From positions 1 to 10,365 of the forward strand of contig JAJYDH010000199.1 of assembly GCA_021777685.1 (NCBI GenBank): a DNA stretch of 10,365 nt, written 5' to 3'. Below, piece after piece: positions 1 through 7,394 of the stretch (positions within the stretch are counted from its first letter, which is position 1; every line of letters begins with the position of its first letter). A model generated the notes under the pieces. That model made no database searches, was not told where the DNA came from, and saw nothing but the letters and a program-made list of their open reading frames with translations. The position numbers and the translations under genes are program-made. Source of the stretch: Planctomycetota bacterium. GTDB lineage: Bacteria; Planctomycetota; Planctomycetia; Isosphaerales; Isosphaeraceae.

Positions 1-9
1 TTCCGATCT
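1..9. other. Residual Illumina adapter at left contig end
   Basis: The first nine bases are TTCCGATCT, the exact 3' end of the Illumina TruSeq-type adapter as it abuts an insert. The other contig end carries the matching reverse complement. The bases are therefore probably not genomic, and the residues they add to the ABC subunit (after L222) should be ignored. Confidence 0.82.
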
Positions 10-676
10 GCAGGACCATCCGCAGTCCCTGGCGGTCTCGCATGTCCTCGACGTGCATCAGCCGGCCCAGCTTCATGATCGCCACGCGATCGGCGACCTG
101 CTCGACCTCGGAGAGGACGTGGCCCGAGAAGATCACGGTCTGACCGGCCCGCTTCGCCTCGGCGACGAGGCCCAGGACGTCGGCCCTCGCCGACGGGTCG
201 AGGGCCGAGGTGGGCTCGTCGAGGATCAGGATCTGGACCGGGTCGGAGAAGACCTGGGCCAGGGCCAGCTTCTGCTTCATGCCGGTCGAGTAGTTGCGGA
301 CCTTCCGGCGGAGGTCGAGCCGCATGATCCGCTCGGCGATCGCGACGGCCCGGTCGAGGCCCTCCCCGCCCCGGAGCGACGCCAGGAACTTGAGGAAGCC
401 GAGCCCGCTCATCGAGCCGATGAGACGAAGCTCGCCCGGCAGGTACGAGACCACGTTGCGGACGTCCAGGCTCTGCCGCCAGGCGTCGAACCCGGCGACC
501 GTCGCCCGGCCCGAGGTGGGCCGGAGGAGCCCCAGGAGCAGGCGAATCGTGGTGGTCTTCCCCGACCCGTTCGGTCCCAGGAGCCCGTAGACTTCCCCCT
601 TGCGGACCTCCATCGTCAGGTCGGACAGGGCGAGCGTCGCCCCGTAGCGCTTGGTCAGGCCCTCCGTCGCGATCAT
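1..676 (-). CDS. ABC-2 type transporter ATP-binding subunit (partial, C-terminus cut by contig end)
   Basis: This is the nucleotide-binding subunit of an ABC exporter, expected to hydrolyse ATP on the cytoplasmic face and drive a separate ABC-2 permease. About 222 genuine residues are visible. Walker A is GPNGSGKTT (residues 34-42), the signature is the variant YSTGMKQK (129-136), Walker B is ILILDEPT (149-156) and the switch histidine is H186 in SGHVLSE. The usual Q-loop glutamine is not obvious: the site reads SYLPGEL (77-83), a form I recall from the multidrug/ABC-2 (DrrA/NatA-like) branch. The ATG at 674-676 is preceded by GGAGGG about 10 bases upstream. Members usually run to 240-330 residues, so the C-terminal part is missing. 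The last three codons at the contig edge are largely adapter. The permease gene probably lies beyond the window. The substrate cannot be told. The gene is transcribed divergently from the AsmA-like gene. Confidence 0.93.
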   Translation of the reverse strand, partial: MIATEGLTKRYGATLALSDLTMEVRKGEVYGLLGPNGSGKTTTIRLLLGLLRPTSGRATVAGFDAWRQSLDVRNVVSYLPGELRLIGSMSGLGFLKFLASLRGGEGLDRAVAIAERIMRLDLRRKVRNYSTGMKQKLALAQVFSDPVQILILDEPTSALDPSARADVLGLVAEAKRAGQTVIFSGHVLSEVEQVADRVAIMKLGRLMHVEDMRDRQGLRMVLQIG

Positions 677-879
677 TCCAACCCATCCCTCCGAGACCAG
701 CGGCCCCCGGCAGGCGGAGCCGGCAAGGTCGAATCAGTTGAACCCATCCGGGCCGGGGCGTCAATCGCCGGCCGAGGACCCTCCGGGCCGATCCGCCTTC
801 CCTTTTCCCGGGATCTCATTACGATCTCCCCGGATTCTGGACGGACCCTCGACGACCAGCCCGAAGGAGCAGACCCGTC

Positions 880-3800
880 ATGGACGACGCCAAGGCCAAG
901 GCCCCCACCCCGCCCCGCAAGCGTCGGCGACTCTGGAAGGTCTTCGGAGCCCTCGGGCTACTGACGATCGGCCTCGTCTGGGCGTTGCCCTGGATGCTCG
1001 GCACCCCGCCGGCCCGGGGCTGGCTGGTCGACCAGATCAACGCCCAGCTCGCGCCGGGGTCGGTCGAGCTGGATGGCCTCGGCGGGTCGTGGACCGGGCC
1101 GATGGAGCTGTCCGGCGTCGCCCTCCGCGACCCGAAGGGGAAGCTGGTGCTGGGCGCCCGGCGGGTCATCCTCGATCGGGGCATCCTCGGCCTGCTCGCC
1201 GACCGTTCGGACCTCGGGACGATCACGATCGAGGGGGCGACCGTCGACGTCGAGCGGCGGGCAGACGGCTCGGTCGACGTCCTCGAAGCCCTCGCCTCGA
1301 TCCTCAAATCCGACCCCGTGCCGCCCCCGGCGGCCGGCCCCGTACCGGCGCCGGCGCCGCCCTCGTCCCTGCCGACCGTCTCCGTCGTCCTCAAAGGGGG
1401 GACCTTGCGGGTTGTCAGCCCCGAGCTGGTCGAGCCGATCGCGGCCGGGACGCTCGATGGGACGGTCTCGATCGCACCGAACAAACCCATCGAGCTGGCC
1501 GCCACCCTGGGCGACGAGGGCCGATCGCTGGAGATCCGGGCCAGGCTCGACCCGAACACCGTGGCCGACCCGCCGGGCGACCGATCCTTGACGGTGGTCG
1601 GGAAAAGCTGGCCGATCCACGTCCGGCAGGGAGGGGTCGAGGCCCGAGGCCGATTCGACGGGACGCTGGGGGCGAGCCAGGCGGGCGGACTCTGGACCCT
1701 CAAGGGCGATGCCGCGCTCCTGGCGGTCGAGGCGACCGGCGCGGCCCTGCTCGGCGACCGCCTGACGCTCGATCGGGTCGCCGCGGCCTGCGACGCCCAC
1801 CAGTCCCCGACCGGCTGGTCGGTCGGCAAGTTCGAGCTGACCAGCCCCGTGGCCTCGCTCAAGGCCGAGGGGACCGTCCCCGCCTTCGAGGGCACCCCCG
1901 CGCAACTCCGGGGGCGGGTCGACCTCGCCGCCCTGGCGAAGATGCTCCCCCATGCCATGAGGCTCCGCGACGGCCTGGCGATCGACCAGGGGGCCGTCAA
2001 CCTCGCCGTCGACCTGAGCACCCAGGGCGGTATCGAGCGGGCCGCGCTGACCGCCAGCCTGGACGACTTCGCCGCGATCGAGGCCGGAAAACGGGTTGCG
2101 CTCCGCGAGCCGGTCCGCCTGTCGGGCGCGGCCGGCCGGGCGGGCCAGAAGGTCACGGTCGAGGCGCTGGACGTCAAGGCCGCCGGGATCGACCTCCAAG
2201 GCTCGGGCGACCTCGAATCGGGGGCCAGGGTCTCCGGGTCGGTCGACCTGGCCGTCCTGATGGCGCAGCTCCGCGACGTCCTCGACCTCGGGGCCTTCGA
2301 CCTCTCCGGCCACGCCCGGGTGGCCGGCGACTACCGGCGGCAGGCCGACGCCTTCAAGGCCCGGCTCGCGGCCGACTGCAAGGATCTCAGGGTCGCCGGC
2401 CTGACCGCCGAGCCGATCGTCCGCGACAAGTTCCGCCTCGACGCCTCGACCGCCGGCCTGACCCGCCCCGACGGGACGCCCGCCGACTGGCGGGAGGCCC
2501 GGCTCGACCTCACGGCCGGCGACGTGAAGCTCGACCTGATCGCGACCGACCGCGACGGGGCGATCGCCCTGGCCGCCGGCGCCGGGATGGACGTGACCTC
2601 GCCGGTCGTCGGCCGGGCCGAGGCCAGGGCCGCCTTCCGCCGCGATGGCTCCGTTTGCGAGATCGAGGAACTCCGGGCCACGCTCACGCCCGCCGACCCG
2701 AAGGCCGCCGCGGGCGCGGTGGCGACGGCCTTCAAGGGCCGGCTCGACCTGGCGACCGGCGAGGGCTCCTTCGAGCCGATCCCCGGCCTGCCCGTCGAGT
2801 CGATCGGCCTCGGGGCCGACGGGGCGAAGCTGACAGGGCTCGGCAAGGCCGATGTCCCGCTCCGGATCGACGCCGCCCTGATCGGCGACCTCGCGGCGCT
2901 CGACCGGCTCCTCGCCGCCTGGTCCGGCTCGGCCTTGAAGGGGCTCGGCGGGGCATGGTCGGGCCGCCTGGCGGTCGTCCGGTCGGTCGACGCGAAGATG
3001 GACGTGGACGGGAAGATTGATGTCCCGAACATCCTCGCCCCGGGCCTGTCCGGCCCGGTCTCGCTGGCGGTCAAGGCCGGCTATTCGCCGAAACTCGACC
3101 GGCTCGACCTGGCGACGGCCGACCTGTCGACCGGGCTCGGGCGGGTCGTGCTCGTGGGCAGCCTGGGCGAGATGTCGGCCCGGAAGCTGATGGACCTGAC
3201 CGCTACGGTCGAGCCCAACTGGGCGACGGTCGACCCGCTCGTGGCGAAGTCGGTCGAGGAGAACGCCCGGGTCCGGGCGAACGTCCGGCCGATCCACCTT
3301 GTCGGGGCGCTCCAGGCCGACACGATGGCCCAGCGGCTGAACCAGATCGCGGGCGAGGTCGGGCTCGACCTGACGATGGCCGAGGCGTTCGGCGTGAACC
3401 TGAAGCCGACCCCGGTCGTCCTCAAGCTCGGCGGCGGGAAGGCGGTCTTCGACCCGATCGTGACCGCGATGAACGACGGCCCGGTGCTGATCCAGGCCCA
3501 TCTCCGGCTCGACGACCTCGGCGGCGTCTGGCTCCAGCTCGACCCCTGCCGGATCGAGAAGGCGGGGATCAACGAGGCGGTCTCGAACTCGGTGCTGGCC
3601 TACGTCGCCCCGGTGCTCGCGAAGTCGACGAAGGTGACGGGCAAGGTCACGGTCGCGCTCAACGGCGGCTCGGTGCCGATCACGGCCGCCGGGGCGCTGG
3701 CCCTCGACGGCGCGGTCGCCTTTCAGGACGTCATCTGCGACCCCGGCCCGCTCGGGTCCGAGGTCGCCACGATCACCGGCCGGTCCTCGGCGACGATCCG

Positions 3801-4254
3801 GCTCGACCAGACGATGATCGTCAACGTCGCCGACGGCCGGGTCCGGCAGACAGGGCTGTCGATCCCGATCGGGGGCGGGACCACGGTGGCCATCGACGGG
3901 ACGGTCGGATTCGACGAAACATTGGACCTCAGGGCGACGATCCCGCTGACCGCCCGCCTCCTCGGCATCGACCCGAAGATCGCCAAGGTCCCCCCCGGCA
4001 GGTCGATCGTGGTGCCGGTCGGCGGGACCTTCGCCCGGCCGGCCGTCGACCGCCAGTCGCTGCGGGTCGCCTTCCGAGAGGCGGCCAAATCGATGGCCGG
4101 CAAGGAGCTGGAGGCCGAGGCCAACCGACTGCTCGACCGGATCGCCGGCCCGAACCCGCCCGACGGCGAGCCGAAGACCCGGCCGGCCCGGAAGAACCCG
4201 CTGGGCGACCTGGAAAGCCTCGGGCGTGAGATCCTCGATCAGAAAAGACCGTGA
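880..4254 (+). CDS. AsmA/TamB-like membrane-anchored envelope protein
   Basis: A 1124-residue protein of the AsmA-like superfamily. These are bridge-like proteins anchored in the inner membrane whose beta-rich body spans the periplasm and is linked in other bacteria to phospholipid transport and outer-membrane homeostasis. A basic cytoplasmic tail (RKRRR, about residues 14-18) precedes one membrane segment (about 21-40). Next comes the AsmA-like N-terminal pattern: a TPPARGWLVDQIN stretch, an SWTGPMELSGVALRDPKG stretch and GTITIEGATVDVERR. A Pro/Ala-rich linker lies near 145-166. The rest is repetitive beta-strand sequence with many LDG/VDLA-type repeats. The C-terminal part (about 940-1070) resembles AsmA C-terminal regions and ends in a charged helix. 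AAGGAG lies about 10 bases before the ATG. The gene stands alone, divergent from the ABC gene and convergent with the tRNase Z-like gene. Family placement rests on architecture and the N-terminal motif; the exact subfamily is unsure. Confidence 0.82.
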   Translation: MDDAKAKAPTPPRKRRRLWKVFGALGLLTIGLVWALPWMLGTPPARGWLVDQINAQLAPGSVELDGLGGSWTGPMELSGVALRDPKGKLVLGARRVILDRGILGLLADRSDLGTITIEGATVDVERRADGSVDVLEALASILKSDPVPPPAAGPVPAPAPPSSLPTVSVVLKGGTLRVVSPELVEPIAAGTLDGTVSIAPNKPIELAATLGDEGRSLEIRARLDPNTVADPPGDRSLTVVGKSWPIHVRQGGVEARGRFDGTLGASQAGGLWTLKGDAALLAVEATGAALLGDRLTLDRVAAACDAHQSPTGWSVGKFELTSPVASLKAEGTVPAFEGTPAQLRGRVDLAALAKMLPHAMRLRDGLAIDQGAVNLAVDLSTQGGIERAALTASLDDFAAIEAGKRVALREPVRLSGAAGRAGQKVTVEALDVKAAGIDLQGSGDLESGARVSGSVDLAVLMAQLRDVLDLGAFDLSGHARVAGDYRRQADAFKARLAADCKDLRVAGLTAEPIVRDKFRLDASTAGLTRPDGTPADWREARLDLTAGDVKLDLIATDRDGAIALAAGAGMDVTSPVVGRAEARAAFRRDGSVCEIEELRATLTPADPKAAAGAVATAFKGRLDLATGEGSFEPIPGLPVESIGLGADGAKLTGLGKADVPLRIDAALIGDLAALDRLLAAWSGSALKGLGGAWSGRLAVVRSVDAKMDVDGKIDVPNILAPGLSGPVSLAVKAGYSPKLDRLDLATADLSTGLGRVVLVGSLGEMSARKLMDLTATVEPNWATVDPLVAKSVEENARVRANVRPIHLVGALQADTMAQRLNQIAGEVGLDLTMAEAFGVNLKPTPVVLKLGGGKAVFDPIVTAMNDGPVLIQAHLRLDDLGGVWLQLDPCRIEKAGINEAVSNSVLAYVAPVLAKSTKVTGKVTVALNGGSVPITAAGALALDGAVAFQDVICDPGPLGSEVATITGRSSATIRLDQTMIVNVADGRVRQTGLSIPIGGGTTVAIDGTVGFDETLDLRATIPLTARLLGIDPKIAKVPPGRSIVVPVGGTFARPAVDRQSLRVAFREAAKSMAGKELEAEANRLLDRIAGPNPPDGEPKTRPARKNPLGDLESLGREILDQKRP

Positions 4255-4285
4255 CGATCCTCACGACCTGGATGCGTGCATTCCG

Positions 4286-4421
4286 CCTCCCTCTCCCCTT
4301 GGGAGAGGGTCGGGATGAGGGTCGTGGCCGTACAGATGACGATCGTTCGGGTCCTTCTTTCAGACCGTTGGCGATGCGACGTCCCTCACCCCCGACACCT
4401 CTCCCAGAGGGAGAGGGGAGG
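4286..4421. repeat. Compound inverted repeat made of two hairpins, between convergent genes
   Basis: The left unit contains a perfect 9-bp stem, CCCTCTCCC/GGGAGAGGG, with a 3-base loop (4289-4309). The right unit contains a perfect 8-bp stem, CCTCTCCC/GGGAGAGG, with a 3-base loop (4398-4416). The two units (about 4286-4324 and 4380-4421) are also imperfect inverted copies of each other, including the flanking CGGGATGAGGG-type extension, around a spacer of about 55 bases. The element sits in the gap between the stops of the AsmA-like gene and the tRNase Z-like gene. It could be a dispersed REP/MITE-like repeat, a two-way transcription terminator, or both. There is no T-run, so it is not a classical intrinsic terminator. 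Confidence 0.8.
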
Positions 4422-4459
4422 AAGACGGGCCCGCTCTTGCTTTCATGGTCGGAGCGGCC

Positions 4460-5356
4460 TCAGAGCCAGATCTTGAGCCGGCGCTTGAGGTTCTCCGGCA
4501 GCCGCTTCTCGACGATCCGCTGGATCTGGTCGGGGTGGAGGCGGGTGCTGAAGTGCGAGGCGATCACCCAGTCGTTCTCGAACCGATCGGCGCGGGCGAT
4601 GATGTCGTCGAGGTGGGTGTGGCCGAACTTGTGGATCTTCTCGGGCCGCTCCTGGGGGGCGACGAAGGTCATCTCCAGGATCAGGATCTCGGCCCGGTAG
4701 ATCTCGGGCAGGACGTCGAGCCCGTGGGGGGCGGTGTCGCCCAGGTAGGCGACCTTGGGGATGCGAGTCTCGGCCGAGACCTCGACGCCCGAACGGCGGA
4801 GGTCTCGGATCGCCAGGTCGTCGCCGATCAGGTGCTGGTACTCGGGCTTGAGCTTCTTGCGCCGCTCCCAGACGAGGTATCCGATCGATGGGATGGTGTG
4901 ACGGGTCGCGAACGGGGTGACGACCAGCTCTCGCGAGAGTTCGATCTCCTGACCGGGCTTCACGCCGACGAGCCTCGCCGGCATCCGCCCCCGGTCGAGC
5001 TTCTGGAAGGCGCGGAGGAGCTGTTCGACCCCTTCGACGGCCTCGGCCGGGAGGTAGATCGTCGGCGGCTCCATCTTCATCATCCGCCGACGGGCCACGT
5101 AGACCGGCAGCGCGGCGATGTGGTCGAGGTGGGTGTGCGAGATGAACCAGCTCGGCGTGGCCATGAACGACCAGGGCTGGGCGCCGAGGTCGAACCCCAG
5201 CTTCAACTCGGGCACCCGCCAGTACGTCTGGACCGCCGCCCGCGAGTACCCCTCCAGCGTCAACCCCTTGTGCTCCAGGGTCCGCACCGGTGCGTTGTCC
5301 ACCGGGTGGTCGAGCGACTCGACCGTCATGTCCATGCCCATGTCCGTCGCCAACAC
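4460..5356 (-). CDS. Metallo-beta-lactamase-fold ribonuclease Z-like protein (short plant-type tRNase Z family)
   Basis: A 298-residue MBL-fold hydrolase, probably a zinc-dependent tRNA 3'-processing endonuclease or a close relative. The metal motif is SHTHLDHI (residues 73-80: H74, H76, D78, H79). Further candidate ligands are H153 (ATRHTIPSIGY), D207 (YLGDT) and H268 (ASHFSTR), with an extra GHTHLDD at 245-251. From memory, segments such as LKLGFDLG, FISHTHLDHIAALPVYV, KKLKPEYQHLIGDDL, SGVEV and RADRFEND parallel the short Arabidopsis tRNase Z enzymes more than typical bacterial RNase Z. The listed start is GTG at 5354-5356, with GGGAGG only 2 bases before it. A TTG one codon later has better spacing, and ATGs follow at residues 6, 8 and 10, so the N-terminus is uncertain by up to 9 residues. 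The gene is divergent from the PfkB-like gene. It could instead be a generic metal-dependent hydrolase. Confidence 0.86.
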   Translation of the reverse strand: MLATDMGMDMTVESLDHPVDNAPVRTLEHKGLTLEGYSRAAVQTYWRVPELKLGFDLGAQPWSFMATPSWFISHTHLDHIAALPVYVARRRMMKMEPPTIYLPAEAVEGVEQLLRAFQKLDRGRMPARLVGVKPGQEIELSRELVVTPFATRHTIPSIGYLVWERRKKLKPEYQHLIGDDLAIRDLRRSGVEVSAETRIPKVAYLGDTAPHGLDVLPEIYRAEILILEMTFVAPQERPEKIHKFGHTHLDDIIARADRFENDWVIASHFSTRLHPDQIQRIVEKRLPENLKRRLKIWL

Positions 5357-5423
5357 CGCCTCCCGTCTCGACCCATGCCCGGCGCGGCCCGCTTCGCTTC
5401 CTCTCCTCGCGGGCCAAGCGGCC

Positions 5424-5433
5424 GATTATAATC
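5424..5433. promoter_or_regulatory. AT-rich palindrome with overlapping divergent -10-like boxes
   Basis: GATTATAATC is a perfect 10-bp palindrome and a rare AT-rich island in this genome. It holds the consensus -10 hexamer TATAAT on the plus strand (5427-5432) and on the minus strand (5430-5425). On the minus strand CTGACC lies 18 bases upstream, matching four of six -35 consensus positions, so a promoter for the tRNase Z-like gene is plausible. The plus-strand -35 toward the PfkB-like gene is not recognisable. The site might instead be an operator. Confidence 0.45.
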
Positions 5434-5517
5434 AAACGACGTGCCGGCGGTCAGGTCGGATTCTCCAAGGTCCCAGAGCCTCGGCTTGACCCTCGGGTTC
5501 GCCCTCGATCGGAATCC

Positions 5518-6627
5518 ATGACCAACGACCGACCGACCCCGACCCTCGTCTTCGGCCCGGCCTACCTCGATCGGGTGATCCGGGTCGACCGCCCGCTCGT
5601 GGACCCCGCCCTCGGCGGACGGCCGCTCGACGGGAGCGTCGACGGCCGGCGGATCGAGGAAGGCGAGGGGCTGACCCTGCTGGACCCCCTCGGGAGCCGG
5701 ATCGTCGTTGAACTCCCGGAGGGTTGGCCGGGGCCTCGGGGGACGATCGGCCTTTCCCGGCCGCTCTCCGAGAGGGCGGCCGGCTGGTCGAGGGCCGTCC
5801 GGGGGGTCGCCTGGGCGGACGACCTGGGCGGGATGGGCTCGGGATTCGCGGCGGCGCTGGGGGGCGATCTGGTGAGCGCCCTCGGGCCGGAGGACGACCC
5901 GGGGAGCCGGGCCGTCGCGGGGCTGCTCGCGAGGTCCGGCATCCGCCATCATCCGATCCGGATCGGCGTGGCCGAGGCCGACTGGACCCTCCTCGTCACC
6001 AGCGGCAAGTTCGGCGACAAGCTCCCCGTCGGCTTCCGGGGGTGCCACGCCTCGCTGACCGGCCTCGGACCGTGGGCAGGCCGCCCTTGCAAGCTCCGGG
6101 TGGTCGCCGCGCTGCCGAACCGGCTGGCGGCCGAGGCGCTCCGGGGGCCCGCCGAGGTCCGCGCCTTCGCCCCGGCCCTGCGGAACATGATCGACCGCGA
6201 CCCGCCCGTCTCGTCATTCGTCGACGCGATCGACGTCCTGAGCTGCAATCGGGGGGAATGGGAAAGCCTGGACGACCGCGAGCAGGTGGCCTGGCAGGTC
6301 TCGATCCTGGCCGTGACCGACGGGCCCGACGGGGCGACGGTCCGGTTCACGACGCCCGACGGCGACGCCGGCCTCGTCCAGGTCCCGGCCTTCCCCAGGG
6401 CCCGCCCGCCTCGCGACACCAACCGCGCGGGCGAGGCGTTCGCCTCGACCCTGCTCGCGACCCTCCTCGGCGCCGGCTGGACGCCCGGAGTCACGCCGCC
6501 CGACCTGGCCCGGCTCGCCGCCGAGCGGGCCTCGGCCGCCTCGGCGCTCGTGATCGGCCGCGACGAGTTCGGCTTCCCGACCCCCGCCCAGGTCGACGAG
6601 GCCCTCCGCGACGGCCGGGTCGGGTGA
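5518..6627 (+). CDS. PfkB/ribokinase-fold protein with altered catalytic motif
   Basis: A 369-residue protein of the PfkB sugar/nucleoside kinase fold, cytoplasmic (no signal or membrane segment). Family landmarks visible are an N-terminal FGPAYLDRVIRVDRP strand (12-26), the central ALGGDLVSALGPEDDPGS region (113-130), an NxxE motif (N244-R-G-E247) and the VTDGPDGATVR strand-turn (266-276). The C-terminal nucleotide/catalytic signature, normally DTxGAGDxF, reads DTNRAGEAF (D300-F308). The first Gly is Arg303 and the catalytic Asp is Glu306. The conservative D-to-E change may leave weak activity, or the protein may be a non-kinase paralogue. The substrate is unknown. I chose the ATG at 5518 because upstream in-frame sequence runs into the divergent promoter region. 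The Shine-Dalgarno match there (GGAA) is weak. The gene reads away from the tRNase Z-like gene and is followed by an 80-bp gap with nothing recognisable. Confidence 0.8.
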   Translation: MTNDRPTPTLVFGPAYLDRVIRVDRPLVDPALGGRPLDGSVDGRRIEEGEGLTLLDPLGSRIVVELPEGWPGPRGTIGLSRPLSERAAGWSRAVRGVAWADDLGGMGSGFAAALGGDLVSALGPEDDPGSRAVAGLLARSGIRHHPIRIGVAEADWTLLVTSGKFGDKLPVGFRGCHASLTGLGPWAGRPCKLRVVAALPNRLAAEALRGPAEVRAFAPALRNMIDRDPPVSSFVDAIDVLSCNRGEWESLDDREQVAWQVSILAVTDGPDGATVRFTTPDGDAGLVQVPAFPRARPPRDTNRAGEAFASTLLATLLGAGWTPGVTPPDLARLAAERASAASALVIGRDEFGFPTPAQVDEALRDGRVG

Positions 6628-6707
6628 TCTGCCGATCGCGAAACTCGCTGGAATGCCGCGGCCATCCGGGTTAGTGTGGCAGGCTCGGCCCGGGGAGGCC
6701 GGGGACG

Positions 6708-7394
6708 ATGTCGCGGGAGAGCATGCCGATGAGATTCGCTCGCCGGGGGCTGGTGATGGTCGCGATCATTTGCGGGCTCCTCGCCTCGGCCCGCTGGACG
6801 CTCCTGGCGCAGGAACGGGCGGGCAAGGCCCAGCCCCGGGCGAAGGGCGAGGCGGCGGCCCCTCGCGCGGCCGGGGGCCCGGTCTCACTCCAGGACGCGA
6901 TGCTCCGGCCGTTCGACCTGCCGTTCGGCGAGGAGACGACGCTGGAGGAGGTCCGGCAGTTCCTCGCCAGGTCGCTCGGGGCCCAGGTCATCCTCGACCG
7001 CGCGGCGCTCGATCGCCTGGAGCTGGAGCCCGAAGATACCGTCCAGCTCGACCTCAAGGGGGTCCGCCTCAAGGTGGGGCTCAAGCTCCTGCTCGACCAG
7101 GTCGGGCTGGCCTATCGCGTGGTCCCCGAGGACAACCTGCTGATCCTGACCGAGCCCGAGTCGTCCGACGACCCGGCCGTCCGCGTGCTCGCCGAGATCA
7201 AGGCGATGCACCGGGAAATCCACGACATCCAGGACGCCGTCGACGACCTCCGCGACCTCGTCGAGGAAGAACTCGGCATCGAGCCCGAGAAGGCGAAGAA
7301 CCACACGACGATCGTCGGCCTCGGGCGGCCGAAGGGCCCGAAGCGGCCCCGACGACCGACCGCCCCTCGCGCCCCGTCCGGAGCCCGGGGCTGA
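6708..7394 (+). CDS. Exported protein with STN/secretin N-terminal-like domain and coiled-coil
   Basis: A 228-residue hypothetical protein. An Arg-rich N-terminus and hydrophobic stretch (about residues 14-34) look like a signal peptide or anchor, followed by an Ala/Gly/Pro-rich linker (40-58). Residues 69-148 have the alternating strand-helix pattern of STN/secretin short domains: FDLPFGEETTLEEVRQFL, a VILDRAAL strand, VQLDLKGVRLKVGLKLLL and YRVVPEDNLLILTEP. In planctomycetes such domains occur in stand-alone periplasmic proteins, and no secretin barrel follows here. Residues 156-190 are charged and helical, likely a short coiled coil. The tail (205-228) is rich in Arg, Lys and Pro. GGGGAGG precedes the ATG at 6708, and GGAG also precedes an in-frame ATG at 6729, so the start may be seven residues later. 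Its stop overlaps the next start (TGATG), so the two genes are probably co-translated. The function is unknown. Confidence 0.72.
   Translation: MSRESMPMRFARRGLVMVAIICGLLASARWTLLAQERAGKAQPRAKGEAAAPRAAGGPVSLQDAMLRPFDLPFGEETTLEEVRQFLARSLGAQVILDRAALDRLELEPEDTVQLDLKGVRLKVGLKLLLDQVGLAYRVVPEDNLLILTEPESSDDPAVRVLAEIKAMHREIHDIQDAVDDLRDLVEEELGIEPEKAKNHTTIVGLGRPKGPKRPRRPTAPRAPSGARG

Noticed and set aside
738..766. TTGAAC followed 17 bases later by TCAATC as a promoter for the AsmA-like gene
   Set aside because: The -10 match is only two of six positions; too weak to report as a promoter.
651..3020. Plus-strand open frame (about 789 codons) overlapping the start of the AsmA-like gene
   Set aside because: Its composition is extremely Arg/Pro/Gly-rich, it lacks motifs and it conflicts with the well-supported frame beginning at 880.
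958..3501. Long minus-strand open frame (about 847 codons) antisense to the AsmA-like gene
   Set aside because: The product is a low-complexity run of Arg, Asp, Gly and Pro with no domain, as expected from the complement of a GC-rich gene; the plus-strand frame has the family motif, anchor and ribosome binding site.
4445..5431. Plus-strand open frame (about 328 codons) antisense to the tRNase Z-like gene
   Set aside because: The minus-strand product has the full metallo-beta-lactamase motif set; the antisense frame is Val/Asp/Leu-rich shadow sequence.
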